Assembly: GCA_027924585.1 (NCBI GenBank)
Contig: BSBM01000361.1
Coordinates: 41,246,501 to 41,310,500 of the forward strand
Origin: Larix kaempferi
Lineage: Eukaryota; Streptophyta; Pinopsida; Pinales; Pinaceae
DNA length: 64,000 nucleotides
Direction of reading: 5' to 3'
Positions 45,011 through 56,643 of this stretch are shown here, piece by piece. Positions within the stretch are counted from its first letter, which is position 1, and each line of letters starts with the position of its first letter. The notes below the pieces were generated by a model, which saw nothing but the letters and a program-made list of their open reading frames with translations, was not told the origin of the DNA and searched no databases. A program made the position numbers and the translations under genes.

Positions 45011-46015
45011 TGTTGTTTGGGAATTCTATCCTATAGCGAGGAGAGGGACACTACCAACTTCTGGGGTGACAGGTAAATACATTAATCATATCACATAGGC
45101 TTCTACAAAAGGAAAGAGATCAAGGTTCTTGAAGGCATACCTTATTAACAACGTTCGATCCTAGCTTTCACTTTCTCCTTCGATCGATCCTCTACTTGAT
45201 CTTCCGTTTGACGAACCTACAATACAATAGATACCTTCCTCAGCGTATCTTGACTAATATAACAATGATGACATTGAAATACAATTTAGACATCAAATAC
45301 AATCAAGCATTTAATCCAAACTGTTGGCTTGGTTTTGCAACCAAGCTTTGTGCAATTGGCACCTATCAACAATGTGATAGCAGTTTCAATATTGAAAGCA
45401 AAAACAATTATAAATTAAATCTAAATCTAAACTAGCATGTGCATATAACAAATAAATTTTTTAAAAACGATTCAAGAACAAGAAATAAAATAATAGATGT
45501 TTTGTATTAAGATACCTCAAATGGTGAGGATTTGTGTTGAGCAACTCTCAAGGTGAGTGGCTCCAAGCTCCAAAGGTCTCTTCTCCAAGATGCTGAAAAT
45601 GGCCAAAAGTCTCATGAGAGATTTTGACAGCGTGAGGATAGGATGATGGATGGATGGAAAGTGAGGAGCCCCTACCACCTTTTTATAGTTTTTGGTGGTG
45701 GGGAATACCATTATGGTTTTGAGGAAACCAATGGTATTGACCAACATGGTTTAGGTACCTTTTCCCTCCTTTTTCCTTTTTTGAATATTTTGAATATTTT
45801 TATTCCCTTTTTAATATTTTTGGGAACTATAGACCCTTTTTGAGGGTTTTTTATGCTTTTTTGAGGAAAAATATTCATTTTGAGGGGAAAAAAGGGGTGT
45901 ATCATGGTCTTTTGGTGACCTTTTGATGGCTTTAGAGGCTCAAATGGTGGAAAAGTGGACAAATGGATCATGTGAATAAGGAAATGAGCTAGTGAGCACT
46001 TTTTGGGTGTTAACA
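45011..46015 (-). repeat. Gypsy LTR Y (1005 bp)
   Basis: On the plus strand it starts TGTTGTTTGGGAATTC and ends GGTGTTAACA. It is bounded on the left by a PBS and on the right by a PPT-like tract (AGATTGCCCCTTG), so it serves as 5' LTR of interior 2 and appears as 3' LTR of the remnant to its right. Short readings inside it show no domain. Confidence 0.7.
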
Positions 46016-47825
46016 GATTGCCCCTTGATGTGTAAGGGCAGGAGCTCATCGTATGGCCGATAGACATCATAGTTCTTTTATCTTTTTCCTGGGGTTTGGG
46101 GAAGAGAAGAGATCGGTTGGAGACTGGATCCACGGCCCTTGGAAGCTGCAAAACAAAAAATATTACATGGCCTCAATATGAATGAGGAATAATCTCTGAT
46201 AATGGACGAGGCAGGCATACCCATGCTCGTATCAAGACATATACATAACAATTAGTCCCAAGAAGGGGGACTTGACTAATAAAATAAAAAATCTGCTGGT
46301 ACATCATAATGGTCCAAAGGGGACACTATTTCTGGATGTACTCACGATCATAACATGACTGGTCTCAATAAATGATACACTGGAATAAAGTGACAACTGT
46401 TCTGAACAAGGTCTCAGAAGGGTTGATGAACTACTGAATCTGAAGGTGTCTAACATATGTAGGGACTCAATGACTCTGAGCCAAATCTGAGGAGTATATG
46501 TAACTGTATACTCGAGGGAGTATAAAATTGGGGTACATATGAATACTTTTTCCATGCGCAACCTGGATATCTATAGGAAAAATGTAACTGGTTGTTTCCA
46601 TGAGTAGACTCTCAAATGTGGATGTGTCAGGTGGTATCCGGGGTCTTCAACAAATAACTGAAAGGACCAATACCCTGTGCGAGTCTCAATGATGCGATCA
46701 AGGTGTTGAAGTCGAGCATGTGAGAAACAACCATTTGGAGAGGCACTGAGGACTCTTCTCGAAATGATTTGTAGGCACTCATTGTAAATGGTGATGAGTC
46801 CAAGACACAGGGACCTCTACGTCTATCCTCTGGAATAAATTTGGTTGTTGTCGACAGAGGGAGACCAACAACTAACAAGGCAATGATGTTTCCTTGAAAG
46901 GAGCACAAGGTGTAGAACTGAAGTGTGGTAGTATTGATGGTAGGACTGACATACTTGTGGGGATGGGAAGTAACTGGGGTCATAGAGTGGGTGGATGCAA
47001 ACTTCCTTTGTTCAGAGCATGATGACATGGTTGACCTGGCAGCCTAGGGGACTGACTTGTAGGTGTGCGGGTCATAGCTTTTGAGGACTGAAGGGTATGT
47101 ATTGACTCTAGAGGGTCAAGCTGATGGGTATTGTCGAGGGATTCTCAAGGTGACATATTGCAGAATACTCTAAACAAAGGCGACCAAAATAGGGAAGATT
47201 CCATATCAGTAGACATGTTCGTTGTGGCACCGAGAATCACCATTGGGTCCTTCTTCGTAGTTTTAATGAGCTCCAGGAAGGGATAAAAGTGTGCTCTGAA
47301 ATGGTACTGTCCTGTGGATATTGTGAGCCGAGGACTGTTCGTGCTCATGGGTGCTTTCATTTTTAAGGAGTCTAAAAACGATAAGAAGACTCTGCAGTGG
47401 TTGTGAGTACCGTCCTGTGGGTTTTTACGATCCCAGGATGGTGATTGCTCATGGTCGCTTCAATGTTTAGAGAGTCTGAAAGCAGTAAGTGGACTCCATT
47501 GGTTTTCTTTTTCATAAGTTAGTCTCCAAGGCCCGAAAAAGCATAAAATGATGCAAATGGAGAACTCTTCTAGCCGATGTAACTAGAGTATTCCTTCTTC
47601 GTAATTAGTCTACAAGGTCCAGAAAAGGGGTAAACTTATACCAGGTAGACGCCCTTTCAGATACGTTTAGCGAGCATGAAAGGAAGCAAGGTTGCTTGGC
47701 GATCTTTTCATTGTTTTAGGAGTCAGAAAAGAGCTTAACAGAAACTCCCTAAGTGCCTTTTTCGTAAAAGGGATTGCTCGGCCCGAAAAAGGGGTAAAAC
47801 TATACCGAACAAAAAGGGATTGATG
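46016..47825 (-). other. Third gypsy interior, remnant of the non-coding 3' region
   Basis: It begins with the PPT-like tract beside LTR Y and carries the same GAGTCTGAAAA / AACTCTTCTAGCC / TTTAGCGAGC vocabulary as 9360-10020 and 33150-33590. No gag, pol or antisense gene is recognisable between here and LTR A'. Confidence 0.55.
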
Positions 47826-48380
47826 AAAGTGAGAAAAGGTCTCAAGCATCGTCATGAGTGCAGAATACTGAATCCGGTGACATAAAGATTGTCAAAAAGG
47901 GGCACTGGCCAATGTGGCACACAAACTAAGGTGATGAGTGGGAAATGATCTCAAGCATCATCATGAGCACGAAAAACTAAATTCGACGATATCAAAATTG
48001 TCAAAAATGGATGATGGCCGATGTGGCACGCAAATCGAGGCAATGAAGGGGATGGAAAAATGCCTGAAAAATCTAGAGGTGAGAGTGAGAAATGATCTCA
48101 AGCATCGTCACGAGCGCGAAAAACTGAATCCAGTGATATAAGACTCGCCAAAAATGGAGAACGGTCAAAGTGGCACGCAAACCGAGGCAACGAGGGGGCA
48201 TGGGAAAAATGCGCAAAAAATATGGAGGTGAGAGCGAGAAATGATCTCAAGCGTCATCATGAGTGGGGAAAACTAAATCTGGCGATATAAGACTCGTAAA
48301 AAATGGAGAATGATCATTGTGGCATGCAAACTGAGGCAACGAGGGTGTGAAAAAATGGTGAAAAAATGGACCTGGTGAAA
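47826..48380. repeat. Tandem array of about 115-148-bp units, 4 copies
   Basis: The unit begins GAGA(A)ATGATCTCAAGC(A/G)TC, followed by AAAACT(A/G)AAT and GTGGCA(C/T)GCAAA. Copies start near 47826, 47938, 48087 and 48236. The last three are about 148 bp apart, the first is shorter. Confidence 0.85.
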
Positions 48381-48785
48381 ACAGGAAAAGGAAAGGATTA
48401 TCATGAAGTTCTCGCTGTGTTGATTCCAATGGTACCAACGGTTTGAGGAACAAACGTCGTATGATACTGCAATGGTTGTTTGAAAAATGGTCAAATCTCT
48501 AACATAAATATTTCAAGAAATAAATGGATCTCTTAAAAATTGCTTGGGCAAAGTATTGAGCAAATAAACAATAAAACCTTGATCTAAATAAAATGCAGAA
48601 AATCTTTCTTTCAATTACTGAAATTTTTTTAAAAATACTTTTAATGGAGCATATATAAATAGTAAAAGATTTAGTATGGCTATAAAAATGCAAAAAAATT
48701 AATGTTGTAAAATATGCTAAATGGGCAAAAAAATACAGCAAAAAATATTTTCAAAAAATTGGCCGAATTCAAAAAAATTGCATCG
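48381..48785. other. AT-rich stretch, nothing recognised
   Basis: The stretch is rich in A runs. Minus-strand reading 48499-48741 has no recognisable domain. Confidence 0.4.
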
Positions 48786-48789
48786 TAGG

Positions 48790-49035
48790 TTTTGGGATAC
48801 AGCTATGAGTGCAGAGCGGGTTTCTGCCACGCAGTCGCAATGTGCATCACGGGTTTAGGCTGCGAAGCTGCGATGTGCAGCGTGAGTTTCGGTCACACAG
48901 TCGCAATGTGCAGCATGGTAAATGGCCGCGAAGCCGCGATGTGTAGCACATAAAATGGCCACGAAGTCGCGGTGCACTGTGCAGAAAAAATCCGCAAGGT
49001 CGCGATGAGCTGCGCGACTGTCGGGCGAAAATCCG
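48790..49035. repeat. CG-rich quasi-repeat of about 47-60 bp
   Basis: The phrases GTCGCAATGTGCA, GAAGC(T/C)GCGATGTG(C/T)AGC and GTCGCGGTGCACTG alternate with GGCCGCGAAG-like links five or six times. The block contrasts with the AT-rich neighbourhood and lies in the leader next to PBS and LTR A'. Confidence 0.65.
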
Positions 49036-49233
49036 TGAGGCGAAAGACGAAAAACAAATGTCGAAAAATGAACCTGAAAATGGAAATTTTAGGCTGTTAA
49101 TGGCAATAGAAAGGGCCAAGATCTAGAACAGCAATGGATCTGCTATCTAGGATGGTAGATCTATGAATTAAAATAATTAAAACTAACAAAAACTAAGATC
49201 TAAAGCAAAAAACTGAGATCTAAGAATTCGAAG

Positions 49234-49248
49234 CCAGCGGAGTCTCCA
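49234..49248 (-). other. PBS-like sequence beside LTR A'
   Basis: The minus strand reads TGGAGACTCCGCTGG, one base from the TGGCGACTC start seen at 44988-45007. Confidence 0.5.
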
Positions 49249-49500
49249 AAAACTAGTAGGTGTGTGCTACTATTATGCCTGTAGACTAGGGCACACTTCA
49301 ACAAATGCGCTACTATCATGCATGTAGAGTAGCGCACATGTGAAAATGTAGGTTAAAAAAGGGTTTTGTCAGCTGCTGAGGGGTAAACCAAGTCCATGCA
49401 TCATCTAGGGCAATCTTGCTCTTCAATCCATGTTGTCCTTTTGTGTGATCGACAGCTTAATGTGATCCCAGATGGAGAAGTGCAGATTTGACCTATAACA
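49249..49500 (-). repeat. Gypsy LTR A' (shortened)
   Basis: It is homologous to 7920-8165 and ends exactly at TATAACA, giving TGTTATAGG as the element start on the minus strand. No PPT follows on the right, as expected for a 5' LTR; the neighbour is copia E, interrupted in its RT. It carries the GTGCGCTACT/AGTAGCGCAC hairpin words. Confidence 0.7.
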
Positions 49501-50450
49501 AACCTCCATTACTATAAAATATTTCATGAGGCTTTAATATTTCATCTCAAACTCATTCATCATAGTAAATTTGAATTCATCCTTCATCTTAGAACTGCTA
49601 CCCATATACAATAAATCATCAACATATAAACTGACAGTAAGAATATCATTATCTTCTTCTTTGTAGTAAAGGGTAGGTTCACTCTTACTTCTCTTGAAGC
49701 CATTCTCCTGAAAATATCCATCAATCCTAGCATATCAAGCTCTTGGTGCTTGCTTTAGGCCATACAAAGCCTTCTTCAACTTGTAGACTTGATGTTCTTT
49801 TCCTTGCACTTCAAAACCTTATGGTTGTTCCACAAAGATTTCCTCTTCTAAGTACCCATTCAAGAAGGAACTTTTCACATCCATGTGATGAAAGCTCCAT
49901 TTCTTTTGTGTTACCAACGAAATCAACATTATGATAGTCTCTTGTCTTGTTGCAGGTGCAAATGTCTATTCATAATCAATCCCATACTTTTGTGTGAAGC
50001 TCTTAGCATGTAACTGTGCTTTGTGTCTTTCAACAGTGCCGCCACTATTATACTTTGTCTTGTAGACCCATTTTGTAGAATTTTTTTCTTGTCATGTGGA
50101 ATATCTATAAGCTCCCAAGTAGAATTCCTATGAATGGAATCTATCTCTTCTTGCATAGCTTTCACCCAAACCTCATTATCATAGAAGTTTGTTCAAATCT
50201 CGATGGTTAAAAATTAGCTTGTGAAAATAAAGCAAAATTTATAGTCTAACCTCTTGGATTTTCTTCATGTGCCATACTTGTACTTCTTTGATAAATGTCA
50301 TTTAAGCTTCTTACTTGTAGGAATTGGACTTGAATCTGGAGAACTAGATGAGGGGCTACTTGATGGATTTGTATCATTTGGAACCAAAACATTTGTGGGA
50401 TGATCATGATTAATATCATCAATAATATCACCATTCAAACCATATTTTTA
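49501..50450 (-). pseudogene. Copia E reverse transcriptase
   Basis: The minus strand reads KAMQEEIDSIHRNSTWELID (50100-50165) at the start of RT, then GFEVQGKEHQVYKLKKALYG and LYVDDLLYMGSSSKMKDEF (YVDD near 49590-49620) with stops and shifts. The sequence ends at ..FEMKY*SLMKYF where LTR A' begins. Confidence 0.87.
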
Positions 50451-50775
50451 CTTCTCAAAATGGTATTTTTTATGACCATAAACTCCCCCTTCATAAAAAA
50501 TCATAGATCTTGACACAACAATGCTATTGGTGAGAGGATTACAAAACCGGTAAGCCTTACTTTTCTCACTATATCCAACAAAAATTCATGATTCACTTTT
50601 TAGATATAACTTCTATCTCTTTTAATCACCTACATGAACATAGGATAAAAAACCAAAAACTTTAAAATGATCATCATTATACTTTTTCTCTTACCAAGCT
50701 GCATAAGGAGTCATCATGTCAAGTATTAGTGGGGCTTCGATTGAGGATGTACTATGTTGTAGCAACTACATCACC

Positions 50776-51695
50776 CTAAAAGGAATTGCTTAATTCCTTG
50801 GTTTGTAACGAACTCCTTTCCATTTCCACCCCTGTACAGTTCATCCTTTCAACTACCCCATTTTGTTGAGGAGTGTAAGCAATGGTGAATTGTCTTTTAA
50901 TGCCATTCATATCAAAAAAATTCTGAAAATCTCTTGAACAAAAATCTCCCTCTCGATCTGTCCTTAAACACTTTATTTTGTAACCACTTTCATTTTCCAA
51001 AAGGGCTTTAAACCTCTTGATTGTATCAAATGATTCACCCTTGCTCTTCAAAAAATAAACCCAACACTTTCGTGAGTAATCATTAATAAAATTAATGAAA
51101 TATGATGACTTACCCAAACTCTTTGTCTGCATAGGACCATAAATATCATAATGAATTAGCTAAAGTGGATAATGATCCCTCCATGCCCTACCCTACATAT
51201 AGAAAATTTCTCTCTTGCATGTTTTCCTTTAGCACATCCTTCACAAACCTATTTATGCTCTCCAACCTTAGGCAAACCATAAACTAATTATTTTGATGTT
51301 AGAAGCTTCAAACTATGAAAATTCAAATGCCCATACCTGAGATGCCACAGCCAACTTATGTCCGAATATGCAATATTAATGTTATTTTCTCGAAACTTCA
51401 GAGGGAAATTTCAATTCTTTGACATAGGAACAACTGTAACCACCTTATTTCCTTGATTCTTATCATAACCTATGCATTGTGTATTTTCAAACACTACTAT
51501 GTAATTCTTTTCACAGAACTTTTCAACACTTGATAAACTATGCTTTAACCATGGAGTGTAATAAACATCTTTAACACTTTTCATACCTTCTTTAGTATGG
51601 ACTTCCATAGCTCCTTTTGCAGAAACCTCTAAGGTTTTTTCATCACCAAGTTTGATTGTATTCTTTGTAGAAAAGAGATTGCAATTTCTTGTCAT
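50776..51695 (-). pseudogene. Copia E protease end, GAG-pre-integrase and integrase
   Basis: 51411-51695 has MTRNCNLF..IKLGDEKTLEV..VKDVYYTPWLKHSLSSVEKF, the region after the protease active site. VCEGCAKGKHARE (about 51205-51250) gives the zinc CxxC pair. 50776-51132 is the integrase core: YFINFINDYSRKCWVYFLKS, CLRTDREGDFCSRDF and TPQQNGVVERMN, with D, D and E positions kept (usual NGGEF reads REGDF). Confidence 0.9.
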
Positions 51696-52224
51696 GTGGT
51701 TATAACAACCTGAATCTAAATACCAAACATCTTTAATAATATTTTCAGTTTAGCCATAAGATAAAAATAAATTATTTGGAGAAGGATCATCACTCTCTTA
51801 AGCATAATTAACATTTTTCTTTTTCTTTTAATATGCAATCCATTTCAAAAGGACCATGCCCGTGACAACGATAGCACTGGATGTTTCTCTTATCAAATCT
51901 GCCTCTACCTCTTCCTCTGAAACCACATCATCTTCCTCTAACTCATCTTGAAAATTTCTAATTTTGACCTCTATCACGGGCTTGATTGCTTTTGGAGCTA
52001 GAACTAACATCTTCATTCTTTGTAATCTTTGATTTTGTGGAAAACGATTTCTCATCACTTTCTACAAATTAATGTCTCACTTTGTCGTTATGAGACGTAA
52101 GAGATCCAACTAGTTGATCAAAGTGAAGGGTAGTCAAATCCTTGCTTTCTTCAATGACTATAGAAACATGGTTCCATATTGGTGTTAGAGACCTCCACAC
52201 CTTTTTAATCACAACTTGTTTTTC
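51666..52224. repeat. Direct duplication in copia E, copy 1
   Basis: It pairs with 52636-53166. The two copies share the gag C-terminus and protease N-terminus and start 970 bp apart; copy 1 retains the zinc knuckle. Confidence 0.88.
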
Positions 52225-52575
52225 AATATTTTCTCCTAGATTAGCCTTTTATTGACCACACAATTTACTCTTACATGGTAATCGCTTACTTTCTCAGCTT
52301 CTTGCATTTTCAAATTCTCAAATTTCGTCATCAATGTCTGCAACTTGACAACTTTAACTTGATCACTACCTTGGTAAGCTTCATGTAGAGACTTCTCAGC
52401 ATTCTCAACTAACTTTGCTCCTACAATTCATGGAAATATGCTCTTATCTAGATCTATTTGAATATGCAATAAAGGTTGGGCATTCTTCTTCATATATTCT
52501 CTCTTAGTTGTTCTATCATTGGCTATAAGGGTTCTCCAATCAGATGGCTCTTCATAACCTATTTCTACAATATCC
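51700..52575 (-). pseudogene. Copia E Gag
   Basis: The N-terminus is near 52560, with YCRNRL / WDIVEIGYEEPSDWRTLIANDR in adjacent frames, resembling the LWDIVENGYEEP start of many plant copia Gags. A CCHC knuckle CYRCHGHGPFEMD lies at about 51845-51885. Frames are broken throughout. Confidence 0.75.
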
Positions 52576-52635
52576 CACGAATATTTTCCTATCGAAAAAG
52601 TCATAATCTTGATGCACTAATAAGTTTTCATCCAT

Positions 52636-53166
52636 TGTAGAAAAGATCTTGCAATTTCCAGTCATGTGGTTAGAACAACCTGAATCTAAATACCAAAAAT
52701 CTTTAATAATATTTTCAATTTTTCCATAAGATAAAAATAAATTATCTGGAGAAGGATCATCACCCGCTTGAGCATAATTAACATTTTTGTTAGCTTTTAA
52801 TTTGCAAACCCTTTCAAAAATGGGAATACATGTGATCAAATCTACCTCTACCTCTTCCTCTGAAACCCCATCTTCTTCCTCTATCTCCTCTTGAAAAAAT
52901 ATGATTTTGACCTCTACCATGCGCTTGATTGCTTTTGGAGCTAGAACTGGCATCTTCATTCTTTGTAATCTGTAATTTTGTGGAAAAACCATTCTCATCA
53001 CTTTCTGCAAATTAATCACTCACTTTGTCTTCATGAGACATAAGAGATCCAACTAGTCTATCCAAGTGAAGGGTAGTGAAATCCTTGCTTTCTTCAATGA
53101 CTATTGCAACATGTTTCCATCTTGGTGTTTGAGACCTCAACACCTTTTTAATCACAACTTGTTTCT
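52636..53166. repeat. Direct duplication in copia E, copy 2
   Basis: Same segment as 51666-52224 but about 28 bp shorter, lacking the zinc knuckle. Its reading 52552-53019 carries the better protease motif FWYLDSGCSNHMTGN. It is located upstream of the gag start, where no such sequence belongs. Confidence 0.88.
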
Positions 53167-53219
53167 CCTAGAGTAGCCATTTTAATGACCACACACTAGC
53201 AATTTTGAACACAAGATCC

Positions 53220-53740
53220 AACGGCATATATGTTTGATTTTGGACATCACACTATCGACCATCTGACAAGCCTCTTCTTTTTTAAATGTTTGTTTCCCTT
53301 CGGTGGATATCTGACAACAATATGGTCTCGTCGAATATCCAACCACAACTCTTTTAATATACACGTCAAAGATCCAACACCAATTACTTTTAATGTGGTC
53401 AGATATCTGACACCAGGGCCGTTGAAGATCTGACCCCAATTATTTTACAAGCGGTCGGATATTTGACAACATGGCCATTGGCTATCTGACACCCACTAAT
53501 CTAAATGTGGTCGGATATCCGACGCATATACCTACATACAAACAACAAAGTCCAACAACGTTTTTCGTCCTTGGTATGGCTAGGTTGTCGGATTCTTTTG
53601 ACGGGGCCGTCGAATATCCAACCCATATTACATTATAGGATGTCTTATATCCTGCGTTGTTTTCCATCGATGGTATGGCTAGGTCATCGGATAATTTGGA
53701 AGGAGCCATCGGATATCCGACGAATATGGGGTTTTAAAAA
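53220..53740. repeat. Degenerate array around the palindrome GTCGGATATCCGAC
   Basis: GGATATC(T/C)GAC, GTCGAATATCCAACC and CATCGGATATCCGACG recur about every 30-80 bp in both orientations (the core is self-complementary), linked by CAATTATTTTA-like and GGGCCGT-like stretches. Short readings across it have no recognisable domain. Its origin is unknown. Confidence 0.65.
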
Positions 53741-56060
53741 AAATACAGATATATTCGATACCCAAAGTATTTTACTGTCGCAGAGTAATTCAAGATATTC
53801 CAATTTTTCAAATTTAAACCAAATAAAACCATACAGAGACCACTATGTGTAGCATGCTAATTTATTTCATAGATAATAGTGGAACACAAGTGAATATGTG
53901 TAGCATTCCTCAAATTTTTTATCTAAGTTAAATTTATCCCTTCCAAAGAAAAATTTCCTTCATGCAAAGCATTGTTGTTTACACAGGACTACAATAGGGA
54001 AACATGAGTAGAGGAATCTAGGAGAATTTTTGGTATCCCATGAGATGCGCAGAATGTTAAGTGCATCTTTCAAATGGTTTTGCTCACACATTTTTGTCAT
54101 ATAGCAATGCAATTTGTCTTGATCAATATCAACTGAGTTAGTGTTGGTTTTGGCATGAGTGCCTTCTCCTCTGTTGTAAGGATGAAGAGAGGTCAGTTTT
54201 CACATTCTATTTTTCATGTATGAGCAACTGTAGAAGACATATTGTAGCGTTATTCAATTTTTTTACATTGTAGGTTGCTTACAAAGATGCTACATAGAGA
54301 AAAGTGTCAACTTGTAGAAATGTATGAGTATGGAGAAAGTGATCATTGAGTGAAAAATTAATCCATCAATTTGTAGAGGGAATTGATGTCATTGATGAAG
54401 GATTATGTGTTAAGTTCCATGAGCCACCAAGATCTTCTCAAGTGGGAGATATAAAAAGGTCCCTCTTCTTACTCTCTTTGTAGAAGGTGGTGCTCTCTCT
54501 CTTGGAACAAGTGAAACATATATCGAGAATTCAAATAATACATTAAACATGCATTTAAAACTAAAAAGTGAAAAGATAATAGTTGTATTGATTAGAAAAG
54601 GAGCATATGTTTAGAAATAATACTTGCATTTCCATCAACTAGTCAAAAATCAAAGGAACAAAAATGCATCCCTTATTCATTGAAACATGAATTTGAACAT
54701 GAAGTGAGATGCATACTTCCTCCTCCACTATAATAATGTGGTTGATTTCATATATATGGCATTAATTGAAGACAAAATGTACAATGCTCAACCACTTGAT
54801 CCAATATTAAGCGGTGCCAGTGGAATTTGGATCAAATATAAATATCCGAGGAACAATCTATTCTTTTAGTTGTGGATGGAATAAGTTGGGTGAAATGTGG
54901 GCTAGGAGTTGCAGTTCATGATGTAAAAATTAATATTGTACAAGGTGTATCATGAATCATTTCCAACACATCCATGCATACTGCAAAAATGAATTCAATG
55001 GGAAAAATCCTAATTACCATGATAAACCAATCTAAAATGACAACATTGTTTTTCAATTACATATAAGGAAAATATATGTGTTTACTAGATGTATGTGGAT
55101 CAAAACACAAATCTAGGAATGTTCTCCAAAAATTGAAGAAAGAATCCCTAGCAAACTCATTGGAATGATCTGTGATCCTAATGTTTAAAGAAAACATAAA
55201 TTTGCTAAAAATTTCTCTGGAGAATTGCATAAAATAATGATAAAGTATATGATCACATGACAATTTCACATATCCTATTTATACAAAAAGGGAAATATGG
55301 GCACTTAAACCTCCTTTTATGACTGCTCTTTTGACTTTTACTAGTGATGTTATGGTGGAGGAAGAGACACAAAAAATGTTTTCATAAATCAGTTGTTATG
55401 AAAAATAATACATAGTGCATTTCACTCATTACCCCAATAGGGAGATAGGGTATTAATGATTTGCATGTCAAAATGGAAATGATAAAGGATGCTGCTAATT
55501 TATTTCATAGATAATAGTAGAACACAAGTGAATATGTGTAGCATTCCTCAAAATATTTATCTAAGTTAAATGTATCCCTTCCAAATAGACCTTGGCTTAA
55601 CTTAAAGAACTAGAAGTAATATTTTCCACAAAAAGAAAGACACAGTTGCCACTAGCCCAAATAGATTTCAAGCTAATTTTTAGGAAGCATAATGTGTTTT
55701 GGAGATCAATGAAATTGTTGATATGAAAACTCTAGAAATAGAGTAGAAGGTCACTAATGGTAGTGACATTATTGGTGATATTGTCCTCATCAGAAGATAG
55801 TAATAAAATAGTCATATGTGGCATAGTTAATAAATTAGGTGGCATTGGCACATCAATATATGCTAGTGGTCTAAAAATATATGTAACCAAGGGGCTCATA
55901 ACAACTTGTAACATTGATAAATCCTTTTATTGAAACATATTGAATTTTTGTATTTGTGAGGACAAACGTTTTGCAACGATATTGCTTATGTATCCTTATA
56001 AAAAAATGACCTTATTCTTCATTAATCAATACCCCCACACTACATATTATTCTATAATGT
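53741..56060. other. Anonymous AT-rich DNA with one direct repeat pair
   Basis: No gene or element was recognised. The 94-bp block starting TGCTAATTTATTTCATAGAT at 53855-53947 recurs at 55493-55586, 1638 bp away, with few differences. Confidence 0.55.
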
Positions 56061-56064
56061 GTCA

Positions 56065-56643
56065 AAGACGTGGCTCTGGATCACCCATAAAGAAATAATC
56101 GGGAGAGGATTTCATTATGGTGTTTTTGTGGGCACTATTCTCATAGACATGTAGGTGAAATGAGAAAGCCAATACTAGTAGTCATATGATTTTTTTCAAA
56201 AAATGCATTCGCAAGCTATGGAATCATAGAATGCATTGATTGTAGGGTCCACACATAATGAACACTTTGGTGAGGTCCTGAATCTCTTTCAGAAAATGCA
56301 ACTAGTCTATGTAGTAACAAACTCCATAACCTTTGCTAATGAGCTACTTGCATGTGCTAGCTTGATAACTCTACAATAGGGTATGGTGATCCATGATGAA
56401 ATAGTTAGAGGTGTATTCCAATATAATGTTTTTATAGGGATTGTCGTTGCAGTCATGTATACAAAATATGGCATTGTAGAGAATGCATGCATCATATTTG
56501 ACAAAATACATCTCTTAAATACAATATCATGTACAATTATGATTACATGATATGCACAAAATGGGCATGATTTGGAGTCTCTCAAGGTTTTTCAAAATTT
56601 GCAAGTTGTTGGTGTGGGTGGAGGGAGAAAGGGGTGTCATCCA
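56065..56643 (+). pseudogene. PPR (PLS-class) gene fragment, in one frame with stops
   Basis: Pentatricopeptide proteins bind organellar RNA in plants. Frame 1 reads HKEIIGRGFHYGVFVGTILI (from 56086), FFQKMHSQAMES, NALIVGS, EVLNLFQKMQLVYVVTNSIT, FANELLACASLITLQ, IHDEIVRGVFQYNVFIG, MYTKYGIVENACIIFDKI, TISCTIMIT and YAQNGHDLESLKVFQNLQ. These are the L, S and P motif landmarks of a PLS protein, and the two IHxEI phrases are 306 bp (102 codons) apart, the PLS triplet period. At least six stops interrupt an otherwise unbroken frame, with no frameshift. Neither ends nor a DYW/E domain are visible, so it is a relic of a longer gene. Confidence 0.85.

Larger units (their letters stand above)
7595..49500 (-). 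mobile_element. Minus-strand gypsy block: LTR A - interior 1 - LTR X - interior 2 - LTR Y - remnant - LTR A'
   Basis: Four LTR-like blocks in the same orientation separate two pol-bearing interiors and a third remnant. On the right of A, X and Y stands a PPT-like tract (GGGGGCATC, GGGGGGCATTC, GGGGCAATC on the minus strand), and on the left of Y and A' stands a PBS-like TGGCGACTC/TGGAGACTC. Interiors 1 and 2 share gag, protease, RT, RNase H, integrase, an extra RNase H and an antisense PMD-like gene. Later insertions are a solo LTR at 11698-13040 and copia elements at 21516-24025 and 25809-32566. Whether this is one recombined tandem array or independent neighbours is not settled. Confidence 0.6.
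49501..53173 (-). mobile_element. Copia element family E, truncated and internally duplicated
   Basis: Gag, protease, integrase and the first part of RT are present in copia order on the minus strand; RNase H and both LTRs are missing. The left end is cut at LTR A', whose insertion probably removed the rest. Its right end is fused to a second partial copy of its own gag-protease junction. Confidence 0.85.

Noticed and set aside
48847-49119. 90-residue minus-strand protein with cysteine/arginine repeats
   Set aside because: It is the translation of the CG-rich quasi-repeat, without a domain.
56307-56585. 92-residue minus-strand reading
   Set aside because: It is the complement of the PPR pseudogene.
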